From positions 1 to 14,831 of the forward strand of contig SLOW01000236.1 of assembly GCA_007132315.1 (NCBI GenBank): a DNA stretch of 14,831 bases. The letters run 5' to 3'. The translations under genes were made by a program, and so were the position numbers. Source of the stretch: Opitutales bacterium (GTDB taxonomy: Bacteria; Verrucomicrobiota; Verrucomicrobiia; Opitutales; T3Sed10-336). The notes below the pieces were generated by a model that ran no database searches, had not been told where the DNA came from, and saw only the letters and a list, made by a program, of their open reading frames with translations. The first letter of the stretch is position 1, and each line of letters begins with the position of its first letter. Of the stretch, positions 6,868 to 13,811 are shown piece after piece.

Positions 6868-7506
6868 ATGAATTCGCTGACGCTGCGCCAACAGGAAATC
6901 CTCGGTTTCATTCGGGTTTACGCCCGCGACCAGGGATATTGGCCGAGTATTCGGGATATCCAGAGACATTTCGGCTTCAAGAGCACCAACGCGGTCGCCG
7001 GGCACCTCATCGCCCTGGAGCGCAAGGGGGTGCTCTCGCGTGTTCCGGGACAGGCCCGAGCCTACCGGATCACCGGTCCGGCAGGCTCGGGTGTCGCGTC
7101 CGTGGACGACGAACTCGAAGTCGTGAACATCCCGGTTTTCGGAAACATCACCGCCGGCTTCCCGGAAGGGGTCGAATCGGGAAACGCCATCGCGCAGTTG
7201 CAGATCGACGTCGAATCGGCCGGGCTGCGCCGAGGTCAGCGCTCGTTCGCGCTGCGGGTGCGCGGAGAGAGTATGATCGACGCCGGGATCCAGGACGGGG
7301 ACACCGTCGTCCTGGAGGTTCGCCCGCCCCGCAACGGGGACATTGTGGCGGCGTTGATCGACGGAGAAACGACGCTCAAACGCTACCTCAAACCGAGCGG
7401 TGATCGGCCGTTTCTGAAAGCGGAAAACACCGCGTTCCCCTCGATACACCCGGTCAACGAACTGATTATTCAGGGCGTGGCCACCTCGGTGGTCCGCCGT
7501 CTTTGA
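6868..7506 (+). CDS. lexA: LexA repressor (SOS regulator)
   Basis: The 212-aa repressor of the SOS DNA-damage regulon, inactivated by RecA-stimulated self-cleavage. Residues 1-68 form the winged helix-turn-helix: LTLRQQEILGFI, GYWPSIRDIQRHFGFKS and the wing up to RAYRI. The scissile bond is A96-G97 in NITAGFPEG. The S24 serine-lysine dyad is S135 in RVRGESMIDAGI and K171 in ETTLKRYLK, with the usual DGDTVVLE and NGDIVAALIDG strands. Length is close to the family's usual 200-odd residues, and every catalytic position is intact, so this is a functional LexA rather than a degenerate phage-type repressor. ATG 6868 lacks a Shine-Dalgarno, and its distance from the upstream TTGACA would suit a leaderless message. 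The recognition helix suggests nothing specific about the operator. Confidence 0.96.
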   Translation: MNSLTLRQQEILGFIRVYARDQGYWPSIRDIQRHFGFKSTNAVAGHLIALERKGVLSRVPGQARAYRITGPAGSGVASVDDELEVVNIPVFGNITAGFPEGVESGNAIAQLQIDVESAGLRRGQRSFALRVRGESMIDAGIQDGDTVVLEVRPPRNGDIVAALIDGETTLKRYLKPSGDRPFLKAENTAFPSIHPVNELIIQGVATSVVRRL

Positions 7507-7556
7507 CGGGAAAAGCACCCGGGACGGAATAGTTCGCTTTGAATTCCAGATAACCG

Positions 7557-7585
7557 TTGACAGGCGAAGCGATTTCGGAGAAAAT
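7557..7585 (+). promoter_or_regulatory. Promoter of tRNA-His
   Basis: A consensus TTGACA (7557-7562) is followed after exactly 17 bases by GAAAAT (7580-7585), matching TATAAT at four of six positions. The predicted start is about 7592, roughly a dozen bases before the mature tRNA end at 7604. This is the most consensus-like sigma-70-type promoter in the window. Confidence 0.65.
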
Positions 7586-7603
7586 ATCTCCTTTGCATCC
7601 TGC

Positions 7604-7681
<78 letters not shown>

Positions 7682-7727
7682 TCCGCTTTGATCGCCGGCG
7701 CCGATCTCTACCCGAGTCAAAATCGAC

Positions 7728-7756
7728 TTGCGCCGCTGGGCAAAGGCATCTTTTAT
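7728..7756 (+). promoter_or_regulatory. Possible rpmB promoter
   Basis: TTGCGC (7728-7733), a 17-base spacer and TTTTAT (7751-7756) lie in a locally A/T-rich stretch just upstream of rpmB; TATACT at 7758-7763 is an alternative -10 without a good partner. Readthrough from the tRNA promoter is also possible. Confidence 0.3.
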
Positions 7757-7793
7757 TTATACTTTTTCCATCTTTCCGAAACGGATCAGCACC

Positions 7794-8024
7794 ATGGCCA
7801 GAATCTGTCAAATCACCGGCAAGCGCCCGACGCGGGGCAGCATTATTCACCGCAAGGGACAAAGCAAGAAAAGCGGCGGCATCGGCACCCACATCACCAA
7901 GACGACCAAGCGGGTGTTCCGTCCCAATCTCCAGCGCGTGCGCGTGCGCCTGCCCAACGGCCAGGTGAAGCGCATGCTCGTATCGGTCAAGGCGATCAAG
8001 GCCGGCAAGATCGTCAAAGCCTGA
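7794..8024 (+). CDS. rpmB: 50S ribosomal protein L28 (bL28)
   Basis: A small basic protein of the large ribosomal subunit. The 76-aa sequence begins MARICQITGKRP and continues with RKGQSKKSGGIG, TTKRVFRPNLQRVRVRL and VSVKAIKAGKIVKA, a clear bL28 pattern of normal length. Only one cysteine (C5) is present, so it lacks the CxxC zinc ribbon and is the zinc-independent (C-minus) form. The start at ATG 7794 is fixed by the family N-terminus; the open frame extends 22 codons further upstream but those do not resemble L28. No strong ribosome-binding sequence precedes the ATG. rpmG (L33), a frequent neighbour in other bacteria, is not next to it here. A strong hairpin follows the stop. Confidence 0.97.
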   Translation: MARICQITGKRPTRGSIIHRKGQSKKSGGIGTHITKTTKRVFRPNLQRVRVRLPNGQVKRMLVSVKAIKAGKIVKA

Positions 8025-8036
8025 GCAAAAGGCGTT

Positions 8037-8066
8037 CCGGCCGGTTTCAACCGGCCGGTCTTTGTT
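8037..8066. terminator. Bidirectional terminator between rpmB and murJ
   Basis: CCGGCCGG (8037-8044) and CCGGCCGG (8051-8058) flank TTTCAA; T and A of the loop can pair, giving up to 10 bp. TCTTTGTT follows on the plus strand for rpmB, and CGCCTTTTG lies beyond the hairpin on the minus strand for murJ. The murJ stop codon (8047-8049) is in the loop, so the last murJ codons form one arm. Confidence 0.65.
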
Positions 8067-9618
8067 CCCTCGCCCCCGCCAGACGACGCAGCAACGTCTC
8101 CATTTCGCGACGCCCCTCCAGTCGCAGCAACCAGGCCAGCAGCGCATATACCCCGACCGCCATCGGGATCACCACCCCGACGGCGAGAATATCCGACCAT
8201 CGGCCTTCCGGCGCCCGGGCTTCCAGGAGGGCCATCGCCCCGAACACCATCGCGGCCATGCCGCACGTGGCGAGTATGACTTTGCCCAGATCGCGCGCCT
8301 GCCGATCCAATCCCATGCCCGGCAACCGCCTCGTCAGCCGGAGCTGCAGGAGGGCGGTCTGGATCGTCACGGATATCAGATTGGCCAAGGCGAGACCGGT
8401 CGCGCCGAAATGGCGCATGAGGATGAGACTGAGCGCGAGGTTGACCAGAAAACCCATTCCGGCGATTCGAACCGGCGTCGCCATGTCCTTGAGGGCGTAG
8501 AAGCCGCGCGTCTGGTGGGCCGCCAGCGAGTAGAAAGGAAGACTGAGGGCGAAAACAGTCAACACCGGCAGTGTGCTGCGCGTGTCCGAGACGTCAAAAG
8601 CCCCCCACTGAAAGAGGGTGGCCAGAATCGGTTCCCGCATCAGGATGATTCCCGCCGCGGCCGGAACGGTGATCGCCAGAATCAGCCCCACCCCTTTCTG
8701 GTACGCCGAAGCGAAGCCGACGAAATCCCCCCGGGCGGCATGACCGGCGATCAGCGGAAACACAACCGTCGTCACCGCCAGCGTGAACACGCCCAGCGGC
8801 AGTTCCATAAGCCGATTCGCCAGATAGAGGATGGCCACCGCCGACTCGTCCAAACTGAAGGCCAGCAGGCGGGAGACGACCACATTGACCTGAAAAATAG
8901 CGGCCCCCGCCACCCCGGGGAGCATAAGGCGCCCGATCTCCCGAACCCCGGACGACAGGGTCGGATCCACTCGCGGTCGCCAGCCTTCGCGAAACATGAC
9001 CCAACACGGAATCGCCACTTGCAACAGGCCGCCGAACAGCACGCCGTAACAGAGCAAACGCATGCGTTCCTCCGGCGTCGCAGCGAACAATACGCCCACG
9101 ACGCCGAGCGAAACAATCATCGACAGGTTCAGCCACACCGCCGAGAGCGCCGGGACGGCAAAGCGTTGCAGAACGTTCAGGGCGGCCGCCAGCATCGCCG
9201 CCAAACAGACCAGGATCATGTACGGGAACAAGATGCGACTGAGCTCGGCGCCGACGTACCAGCGTTCCTCGAGGCCCTCGATCCGCCCGATCCCGGCGAA
9301 CACAAGCAGCCCGAGCCCCACCATCACCAGAGAAATTGACGCCAGCCAGAACGCGACCTGGTTGAGAAGCCGGAAAATCCCGGGATGGCGGTTCTTCGCC
9401 AGCTCCTCGCTCAGGGTGGGGATCAAGGCCGCGGTCAGAGCCCCTTCCCCCAGCAGGCGCCGAAAGAGGTTGGGCAGCGTGAAGGCAAAGATGAACGCGG
9501 AATTCAGGGCCGACGTCCCAAAGGTGGCGAACATGAGAATATCCCGCGCCAGACCCAGGACCCGCGACAACACCGTCGCCACCGACACGATGCCGATGCG
9601 CTGAAGAATACGCGACAT
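8047..9618 (-). CDS. murJ: Lipid II flippase MurJ
   Basis: A polytopic inner-membrane protein of the MOP exporter superfamily that flips lipid-linked peptidoglycan precursor to the periplasmic face. The 523-aa sequence (about 14 hydrophobic segments) starts MSRILQRIGIVSVATVLSR. It carries the MurJ signature FSRVLGxxRD-like LSRVLGLARD (18-26) and PNLFRRLLGEGAL (49-61), giving cavity arginines R19, R25 and R53, the counterparts of R18, R24 and R52 in E. coli. By hand alignment the position of E. coli D39 is serine here (S40). The later AAHQTRGFYALKDMATPVRI and GATGLALAN segments are also typical. The frame extends 38 codons upstream of ATG 9618, but that stretch is not MurJ-like. A promoter-like pair places the transcript start at or next to the ATG. 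It is convergent with rpmB and divergent from pta. Confidence 0.95.
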   Translation of the reverse strand: MSRILQRIGIVSVATVLSRVLGLARDILMFATFGTSALNSAFIFAFTLPNLFRRLLGEGALTAALIPTLSEELAKNRHPGIFRLLNQVAFWLASISLVMVGLGLLVFAGIGRIEGLEERWYVGAELSRILFPYMILVCLAAMLAAALNVLQRFAVPALSAVWLNLSMIVSLGVVGVLFAATPEERMRLLCYGVLFGGLLQVAIPCWVMFREGWRPRVDPTLSSGVREIGRLMLPGVAGAAIFQVNVVVSRLLAFSLDESAVAILYLANRLMELPLGVFTLAVTTVVFPLIAGHAARGDFVGFASAYQKGVGLILAITVPAAAGIILMREPILATLFQWGAFDVSDTRSTLPVLTVFALSLPFYSLAAHQTRGFYALKDMATPVRIAGMGFLVNLALSLILMRHFGATGLALANLISVTIQTALLQLRLTRRLPGMGLDRQARDLGKVILATCGMAAMVFGAMALLEARAPEGRWSDILAVGVVIPMAVGVYALLAWLLRLEGRREMETLLRRLAGAREQRPAG

Positions 9619-9624
9619 AGGAGC

Positions 9625-9653
9625 TTTATGGGCGGTCGCCAGAGTTGAAACAA
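9625..9653 (-). promoter_or_regulatory. Putative murJ promoter
   Basis: On the minus strand TTGTTT (9653-9648), a 17-base spacer, then CATAAA (9630-9625; four of six to TATAAT). Six to seven bases after the -10 comes the murJ ATG itself (9618), so a transcript from here would have little or no 5' leader. No Shine-Dalgarno is seen before the ATG. Confidence 0.45.
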
Positions 9654-9667
9654 ACCTTTCTTGGGGA

Positions 9668-9697
9668 TTGCGGTACGTCCGACTCCGCGTCCATAAT
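9668..9697 (+). promoter_or_regulatory. Putative pta promoter
   Basis: TTGCGG (9668-9673), an 18-base spacer and CATAAT (9692-9697; five of six). The predicted start near 9704 leaves a leader of about 35 bases. It contains GAAAGGA (9722-9728), a fair Shine-Dalgarno 10 bases before ATG 9739 and one of the clearest ribosome-binding sites in this window. Confidence 0.5.
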
Positions 9698-9738
9698 GCG
9701 CGCCCAAGAACCGGCCAACCCGAAAGGACCATTCGTCG

Positions 9739-10779
9739 ATGTCATTGATAGAAAAACTCAGCGCCAAACTGCAGCGCCATCCCAAGCGCGTCGTATTCGC
9801 GGAGGGAGCCGACCCGCGTATCCTCCAGGCGGCTCGCCTGTTCACCGCGCGAAAAATGGGCGTACCCATTCTCCTGGGAGATCGAACCGCGATCAAGAAT
9901 ACCGCAGCCCGCCTCGACGTGAACCTGGAAGGCATGCGCATCATCAACCCGCCGGACAGCGAGGATTTCGAAACGTTCGTCAAACTCCTCGACACCTTCC
10001 GCCGCTACAAAGGGCTGAAGGAGGCGGACGCCCGCGACGCGGCCCGGGACCCGAGCCTATATTCCACACTCATGCTGGCCACCAACCGCGTGGACGCTCT
10101 GATTTCCGGGGCGACGGTCTCCGCCTCCAGCGCGCTGCGTCCGCTCTTCCGCATCATTCCCCGCCATACGGGAGTCAAGACGGCTTCCTCCCTGTTGATG
10201 CTGGAACAGGAGAACAAGAAGATCGGCATGGACGGCACCCTCTTCCTGGCCGACTGCGGTGTCATTCCCGAGCCGGACGCCGAACAGTTGAGCGACATCG
10301 CCGTGACCACGGCCAAGATCGCCCACCACCTCACCAATGAGCTCCCCAAGGTTGCCATGCTCAGCTACTCCAGCAAAAGCACTCACACCCATCACACCGC
10401 CCTGATCAAGGTGCGCGCGGCCACCGAACTCGCCCGCCAGAAGGCGAAGGGTGCCGGCATCCCTCTCGAAATCGACGGTGAACTCCAGCTCGATGCCGCA
10501 CTGGACCCCGCCACCGCAACGATGAAAGGTATCCAGGGGACCGTGGCCGGGCGCGCCAACGTGCTGATTTTTCCCGATCTCAACAGCGCCAACATCGCTT
10601 TCAAGCTGGTCCAGCTTCTGGCCGAAACCAACACCTACGGACAGATCATCACCGGGCTCACCAAGCCCGCGGCGGAGATCAGCCGCGGTTCCAGCGCCCA
10701 CGACGTGTTTGGAGCCGCCGCGATCGTCGGCTGCCAGGCGATCGACAAGCGCTTGCTCTACGGTGAATCCGAACCATGA
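9739..10779 (+). CDS. pta: Phosphate acetyltransferase, catalytic domain only (short form)
   Basis: Interconverts acetyl-CoA plus phosphate with acetyl phosphate plus CoA, linking central carbon flow to acetate; cytoplasmic. The 346-aa protein is a stand-alone PTA_PTB domain: KRVVFAEGADPRILQAAR (16-33), a DALISGATVSAS segment, the GVIPEPDAEQLSDIA strand-helix, DGELQLDAALDP, ANVLIFPDLNSANIAFKLVQLL and TGLTKPAAEISRGSSAHDV. These fit Pta better than phosphate butyryltransferase. A variation is MLSYSSKSTHTHH where many Pta proteins have a SFSTKGSA-type loop near the substrate site; the meaning is unknown. Its stop overlaps the start of the next gene (ATGA, 10776-10779), implying translational coupling to the DRTGG-domain protein. 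No acetate kinase gene is in the window. Confidence 0.92.
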   Translation: MSLIEKLSAKLQRHPKRVVFAEGADPRILQAARLFTARKMGVPILLGDRTAIKNTAARLDVNLEGMRIINPPDSEDFETFVKLLDTFRRYKGLKEADARDAARDPSLYSTLMLATNRVDALISGATVSASSALRPLFRIIPRHTGVKTASSLLMLEQENKKIGMDGTLFLADCGVIPEPDAEQLSDIAVTTAKIAHHLTNELPKVAMLSYSSKSTHTHHTALIKVRAATELARQKAKGAGIPLEIDGELQLDAALDPATATMKGIQGTVAGRANVLIFPDLNSANIAFKLVQLLAETNTYGQIITGLTKPAAEISRGSSAHDVFGAAAIVGCQAIDKRLLYGESEP

Positions 10780-11945
10780 GCCAGGCTTCGGTAACGGCCA
10801 TCACCCGACCGCGACCGGAACCGGATGTTCTCCGGCGTCCGGTCAACCGCGAGACCAAACGCATTTACGTGGCCGGAACCCGGCAGAATGAAGGCAAAAC
10901 CACCACCTGCCTCGGCCTCTTCGCCGCACTGCAGAAGATCTTCCACCGCGTGGGCTTCATCAAACCCATCGGCCAGCGATTTATCAACGTCGAGGGTCAC
11001 CGGATCGACGAGGATTCGTTCCTGCTCGACACCATTTACCACGTTCACGTGCCCATCGACTCGATGAGTCCCATCGCCATCGACAACACCTTCACCCGGC
11101 GCTACCTCAGGGATCCCGAAACCCACACTCCCGTCCTGATTGATAAGATCTGCCGCGCCTTTGACCGGGTTTCCTGGGAAAAGGAGGTGACCATCATCGA
11201 GGGAAGTGGACACGCCGGAGTCGGCTCGGTTTTCGACTTGTCCAACGCCACCGTGGCACGAATCCTCGACGCCAAGGCGATTATCGTTTCCCGTGGGGGC
11301 ATCGGCAATCCGGTGGATGAAATCGCCATGAACAAGGCCCTCTTTGACAAGGAAGGCGTCGAAGTCATCGGGGCCATCCTCAACAAGGTCCAGCCCGAGA
11401 AGGTCGAAACCGTGCGGGAATACGCCGGGCTGGGCTTAAAACGCCACGGGGTTCGCCTGTTGGGCGTCCTGCCGATCCAAAAGACTCTCTCCGCCCCCAA
11501 CCTCTCGCAAGTCACCGAAGAAATCGACGGGCGCTGGCTCAACGGAAAATCCCACGGCGCGGGCGAGCGGATCTACCGCTTCATCATCGCCACCATGTCG
11601 GCCAAGAGCCTGTTCGACTACCTCAGCCCCGGCACGATCATTATCACCGCCGGCGACCGCGACGACATCCTGCTGGCCGCCATCGCCCGGGCCGCCCTCT
11701 CCGGGAGCCAGGTTATTTCCGGCATCGTCCTCCCGCGGGACGTGATGCCGCACGAACGGATCATGGAGCTTCTGGTCCAGACCAATATTCCGGTGATCGT
11801 CACGCGCGAAGGCAGTTACAACATCGCATCCAAAATCACCGGAATGACCATCAAGACCCAGCCCCAGGACCACGACAAAATTCCCGTCATTGAACAACTG
11901 ATACGCGAAAACGTCGATATCGAGAGAATTCTGAGCGCGCTGTAA
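10776..11945 (+). CDS. BioD-like P-loop plus DRTGG-domain protein (Pta N-terminal half as separate gene)
   Basis: A 389-aa protein matching the non-catalytic N-terminal part of long phosphotransacetylases. After about 26 variable residues comes RIYVAGTRQNEGKTTTCLGL with a dethiobiotin-synthetase-type P-loop (GTRQNEGKT, 34-42), then GFIKPIGQR (60-68), VTIIEGSGHAGVGSVFDLSNA (138-158) and GVLPIQ (230-235). Residues about 245-360 are a DRTGG domain with TAGDRDDI (291-298), SGIVLP (315-320) and ASKITGMTIKTQPQDHDKI (351-369). In long Pta enzymes this half modulates activity and allosteric response to metabolites; the DRTGG domain has no known catalysis. Overlapping pta by 4 bases, it probably binds Pta as a regulatory subunit (inference). 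A cobyrinic-acid-synthase or BioD role is unlikely because no biotin or cobalamin genes adjoin it. Confidence 0.9.
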   Translation: MSQASVTAITRPRPEPDVLRRPVNRETKRIYVAGTRQNEGKTTTCLGLFAALQKIFHRVGFIKPIGQRFINVEGHRIDEDSFLLDTIYHVHVPIDSMSPIAIDNTFTRRYLRDPETHTPVLIDKICRAFDRVSWEKEVTIIEGSGHAGVGSVFDLSNATVARILDAKAIIVSRGGIGNPVDEIAMNKALFDKEGVEVIGAILNKVQPEKVETVREYAGLGLKRHGVRLLGVLPIQKTLSAPNLSQVTEEIDGRWLNGKSHGAGERIYRFIIATMSAKSLFDYLSPGTIIITAGDRDDILLAAIARAALSGSQVISGIVLPRDVMPHERIMELLVQTNIPVIVTREGSYNIASKITGMTIKTQPQDHDKIPVIEQLIRENVDIERILSAL

Positions 11946-11955
11946 ACAATCAGCG

Positions 11956-11991
11956 CTAGCAGGCTGTCGGCGAAGCCCGACAGCCTCCTAG
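11956..11991. terminator. Bidirectional hairpin between the pta unit and the envelope operon
   Basis: AGGCTGTCGG (11961-11970) and CCGACAGCCT (11977-11986) pair perfectly round CGAAGC. After one C-C mismatch the stem continues with CTAG/CTAG (11956-11959 and 11988-11991). Neither side has a real T-tract, so it may be a weak terminator, an mRNA 3'-end protector or a REP-like element. The TAG stop of the minus-strand gene is part of the right arm. Confidence 0.5.
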
Positions 11992-13130
11992 TGAACCGCC
12001 TCCTCCAATTCATCCAACGCCTCCCGTGTCTCCTGGAAGAGCCTGCCGGCCTCGCCGTAATCCCGCTCGAACGTCTCCACGCGGCGCCGGAACGCTTCCT
12101 CGTCTTCCTCCAACAACGCCACCATCGCCTGCCCCAGCGATAAGACCGCATTGAAATGAAACGGATGGACCGAACGCATCCCGTAATTGATACGCTCCAT
12201 CCGCTGGATCACCTCGGAGCGAACCGCCGGTTCGTCCCGGTGTTCCCACAGGTCGTCCACCCGCAGACGGACCTCGCGCCCCTCCCTCCTGTACGAAAAC
12301 ATCACCAGAGAACGCAGAAACCGATGCGACTCGTCGAAATGGCTCTGGGTCGGGGCTCTCCGCTGGAGCCGGTCGTGCGCGCCCACCGCCCACCACAGCT
12401 GAATCGTTCCGACCTCTTCGATTTCGGCGCCAAACGTGGCCATCAGACTATCCTCGGGGTCTTCCCCGCGCAACAGTCGCAGGACCAGATTGTGCAGACG
12501 ATGGGATCTTCCGCTCTGGTGGATCAAATGACGCAGGAACCAATAGGCGTTGTCGGCAAAACCGTCGTCGCCGGCCTGTTCGTGATCGGCGTACAGCACC
12601 TCCCGCCAGGGAAACGGCCCGTCCGCCTGGAATCGCCGGGTCATGCCGTCCAGATACGCCGGATTCTCCACCGCCCGGACCGAACGCTGCAGCGCCGTCA
12701 CCAACCAGGCTGGCACCGCGATCTCGTCGTCGGGCACGCGATTCCACACCGCAATCCGCAGAAGCAACGCGCGCGCCACCGCTCGCTCCAGGTCCTCCAG
12801 CCGGGTATCGCTCCCCCAATAAACGGTGGCGCCCACGTTTCCAGCCAATTCAACCCGCGTGCAAAACGGACCCCCGCCCTCGGGCGGCGCCCCCGGCTCC
12901 AGGACGAGGAGGATGCGATTCGAAAACCCCACCGGCATCCGCAGCCATCCCCGGGTGTTGTTCACCAGGCGACTCGAGAGGCGCGACGCATAATCGGCGC
13001 TGGCACCGTCGGGAGCGACGACTTCAAAATACTGGCTGCGAACCGTGACCAGCCCGCGTTCCGTCGCGCCCATCGCCGCCAGCAGCGGAGCGAACAGAAT
13101 CAGTCCGGCACAAATCGCTACTTTTCCCAT
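11988..13130 (-). CDS. Secreted protein resembling a peptidase-MA-like gluzincin without HExxH
   Basis: A 380-aa hypothetical protein, not recognised with certainty. Residues 1-22 look like a signal peptide (MGKVAICAGLILFAPLLAAMGA), so it is exported. The next part follows the layout of peptidase-MA-like proteins: SQYFEVVAP (32-40) as the first strand, a helix, RILLVLEPG (72-80), a helix 112-128, then VPAWLVTALQRS (139-150), the usual VPxWLxEGL position. AYWFLRHLIHQSGRSHRLHNLV and LLRGEDPEDSLMATFG (about 195-235) resemble that family's following helices. The metal-binding HExxH expected in helix 112-128 is absent (LERAVARALLLR), so peptidase activity is unlikely. The rest is helical and acidic. 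Its ATG overlaps the upstream stop by one base (TGATG). The family assignment is by eye and modestly certain; the ORF itself is solid. Confidence 0.75.
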   Translation of the reverse strand: MGKVAICAGLILFAPLLAAMGATERGLVTVRSQYFEVVAPDGASADYASRLSSRLVNNTRGWLRMPVGFSNRILLVLEPGAPPEGGGPFCTRVELAGNVGATVYWGSDTRLEDLERAVARALLLRIAVWNRVPDDEIAVPAWLVTALQRSVRAVENPAYLDGMTRRFQADGPFPWREVLYADHEQAGDDGFADNAYWFLRHLIHQSGRSHRLHNLVLRLLRGEDPEDSLMATFGAEIEEVGTIQLWWAVGAHDRLQRRAPTQSHFDESHRFLRSLVMFSYRREGREVRLRVDDLWEHRDEPAVRSEVIQRMERINYGMRSVHPFHFNAVLSLGQAMVALLEEDEEAFRRRVETFERDYGEAGRLFQETREALDELEEAVH

Positions 13131-13801
13131 CAGGGAATCTCGAGAATCAACGTGTCCTCCTCAAGCCTAACATCACTGAGACGGGTCCAGCCGTCGACCA
13201 GTTCCTCGGTAATATCGAACGCCGCGTAAACCTGGTCGAACATGAACGCGGCCAATCTGTCATGGGGCACCTTGAACCCCCCAAGGTACAGCCTGTTCGG
13301 CTGAAATACAAAGCGGCCGTCCCGCTGCACGAAGGTGCCGTACGCCTGGGCGATGACTTCCCGTCCCATCCCGAAAACACTCATGTCCAACTCGGAGGCA
13401 ATCTGCATCTCGCCGTCGTGGATCCGGAAATTCAGGCTGCGCGGGACGATCGTGACAAAGCCCTCGACCACCTCTTCCTGCAGATCTTCGAACGCCGCCG
13501 CGACCCAGAGGTTGAGTTCCTGCTCGACCAGGCTGATTGTTCCGGAACTTCCGGCTTCAACGGCGGCGTACTTGGGCTGCCAGTTGTACTCGACCGCGCT
13601 CCCGGTTTCGCCCTCCACAAAATAGATGGTTCGGGCTTCGCGGGTGGCCTCCGCCGGCAGTTCATCCGCCTCTTCCACCGGCTGCACCACCAGATACCCC
13701 ACCGCGAGGAGCGCGCCCAGAACGATGCTGAGAAACGCCCCGATGATCACTTCATAGGGCTTGGGCCCCTTTTGCTCGTTCTTTTTCTTAGCCGTTGCCA
13801 T
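13130..13801 (-). CDS. Single-TM membrane-anchored protein with YpmS/DUF2140-like tail
   Basis: A 223-aa hypothetical protein. A charged cytoplasmic N-terminus (ATAKKKNEQKGPK) precedes one transmembrane segment at about 18-40; the rest would be outside the membrane. After an acidic linker (43-55), GTISLVEQELNLWV (87-100) and the beta-rich stretch SLNFRIHDGEMQIASELDMSVF through LYLGGFKVP (122-179) resemble the layout of YpmS/DUF2140-type proteins: a strand-turn-strand on an expanse of hydrophobics ending in a LxLGxxxxP motif. This similarity is my own pattern match and uncertain. I start at ATG 13801; the frame runs 66 codons further up, but those overlap the FmdB gene and are proline/arginine-rich nonsense. 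It sits 10 bases after the FmdB gene and overlaps the next gene by one base, so it is in an operon. Confidence 0.75.
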   Translation of the reverse strand: MATAKKKNEQKGPKPYEVIIGAFLSIVLGALLAVGYLVVQPVEEADELPAEATREARTIYFVEGETGSAVEYNWQPKYAAVEAGSSGTISLVEQELNLWVAAAFEDLQEEVVEGFVTIVPRSLNFRIHDGEMQIASELDMSVFGMGREVIAQAYGTFVQRDGRFVFQPNRLYLGGFKVPHDRLAAFMFDQVYAAFDITEELVDGWTRLSDVRLEEDTLILEIP

Positions 13802-13811
13802 GGTATTGGTG

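Noticed and set aside
7687..7707. GATCG...CGATC stem after tRNA-His as a terminator
   Set aside because: Short stem with no T-tract; rpmB may be reached by readthrough.
8062..9339. Plus-strand frame of 425 codons opposite murJ
   Set aside because: Arginine-, histidine- and glutamine-rich composition without any domain; MurJ on the other strand is unmistakable.
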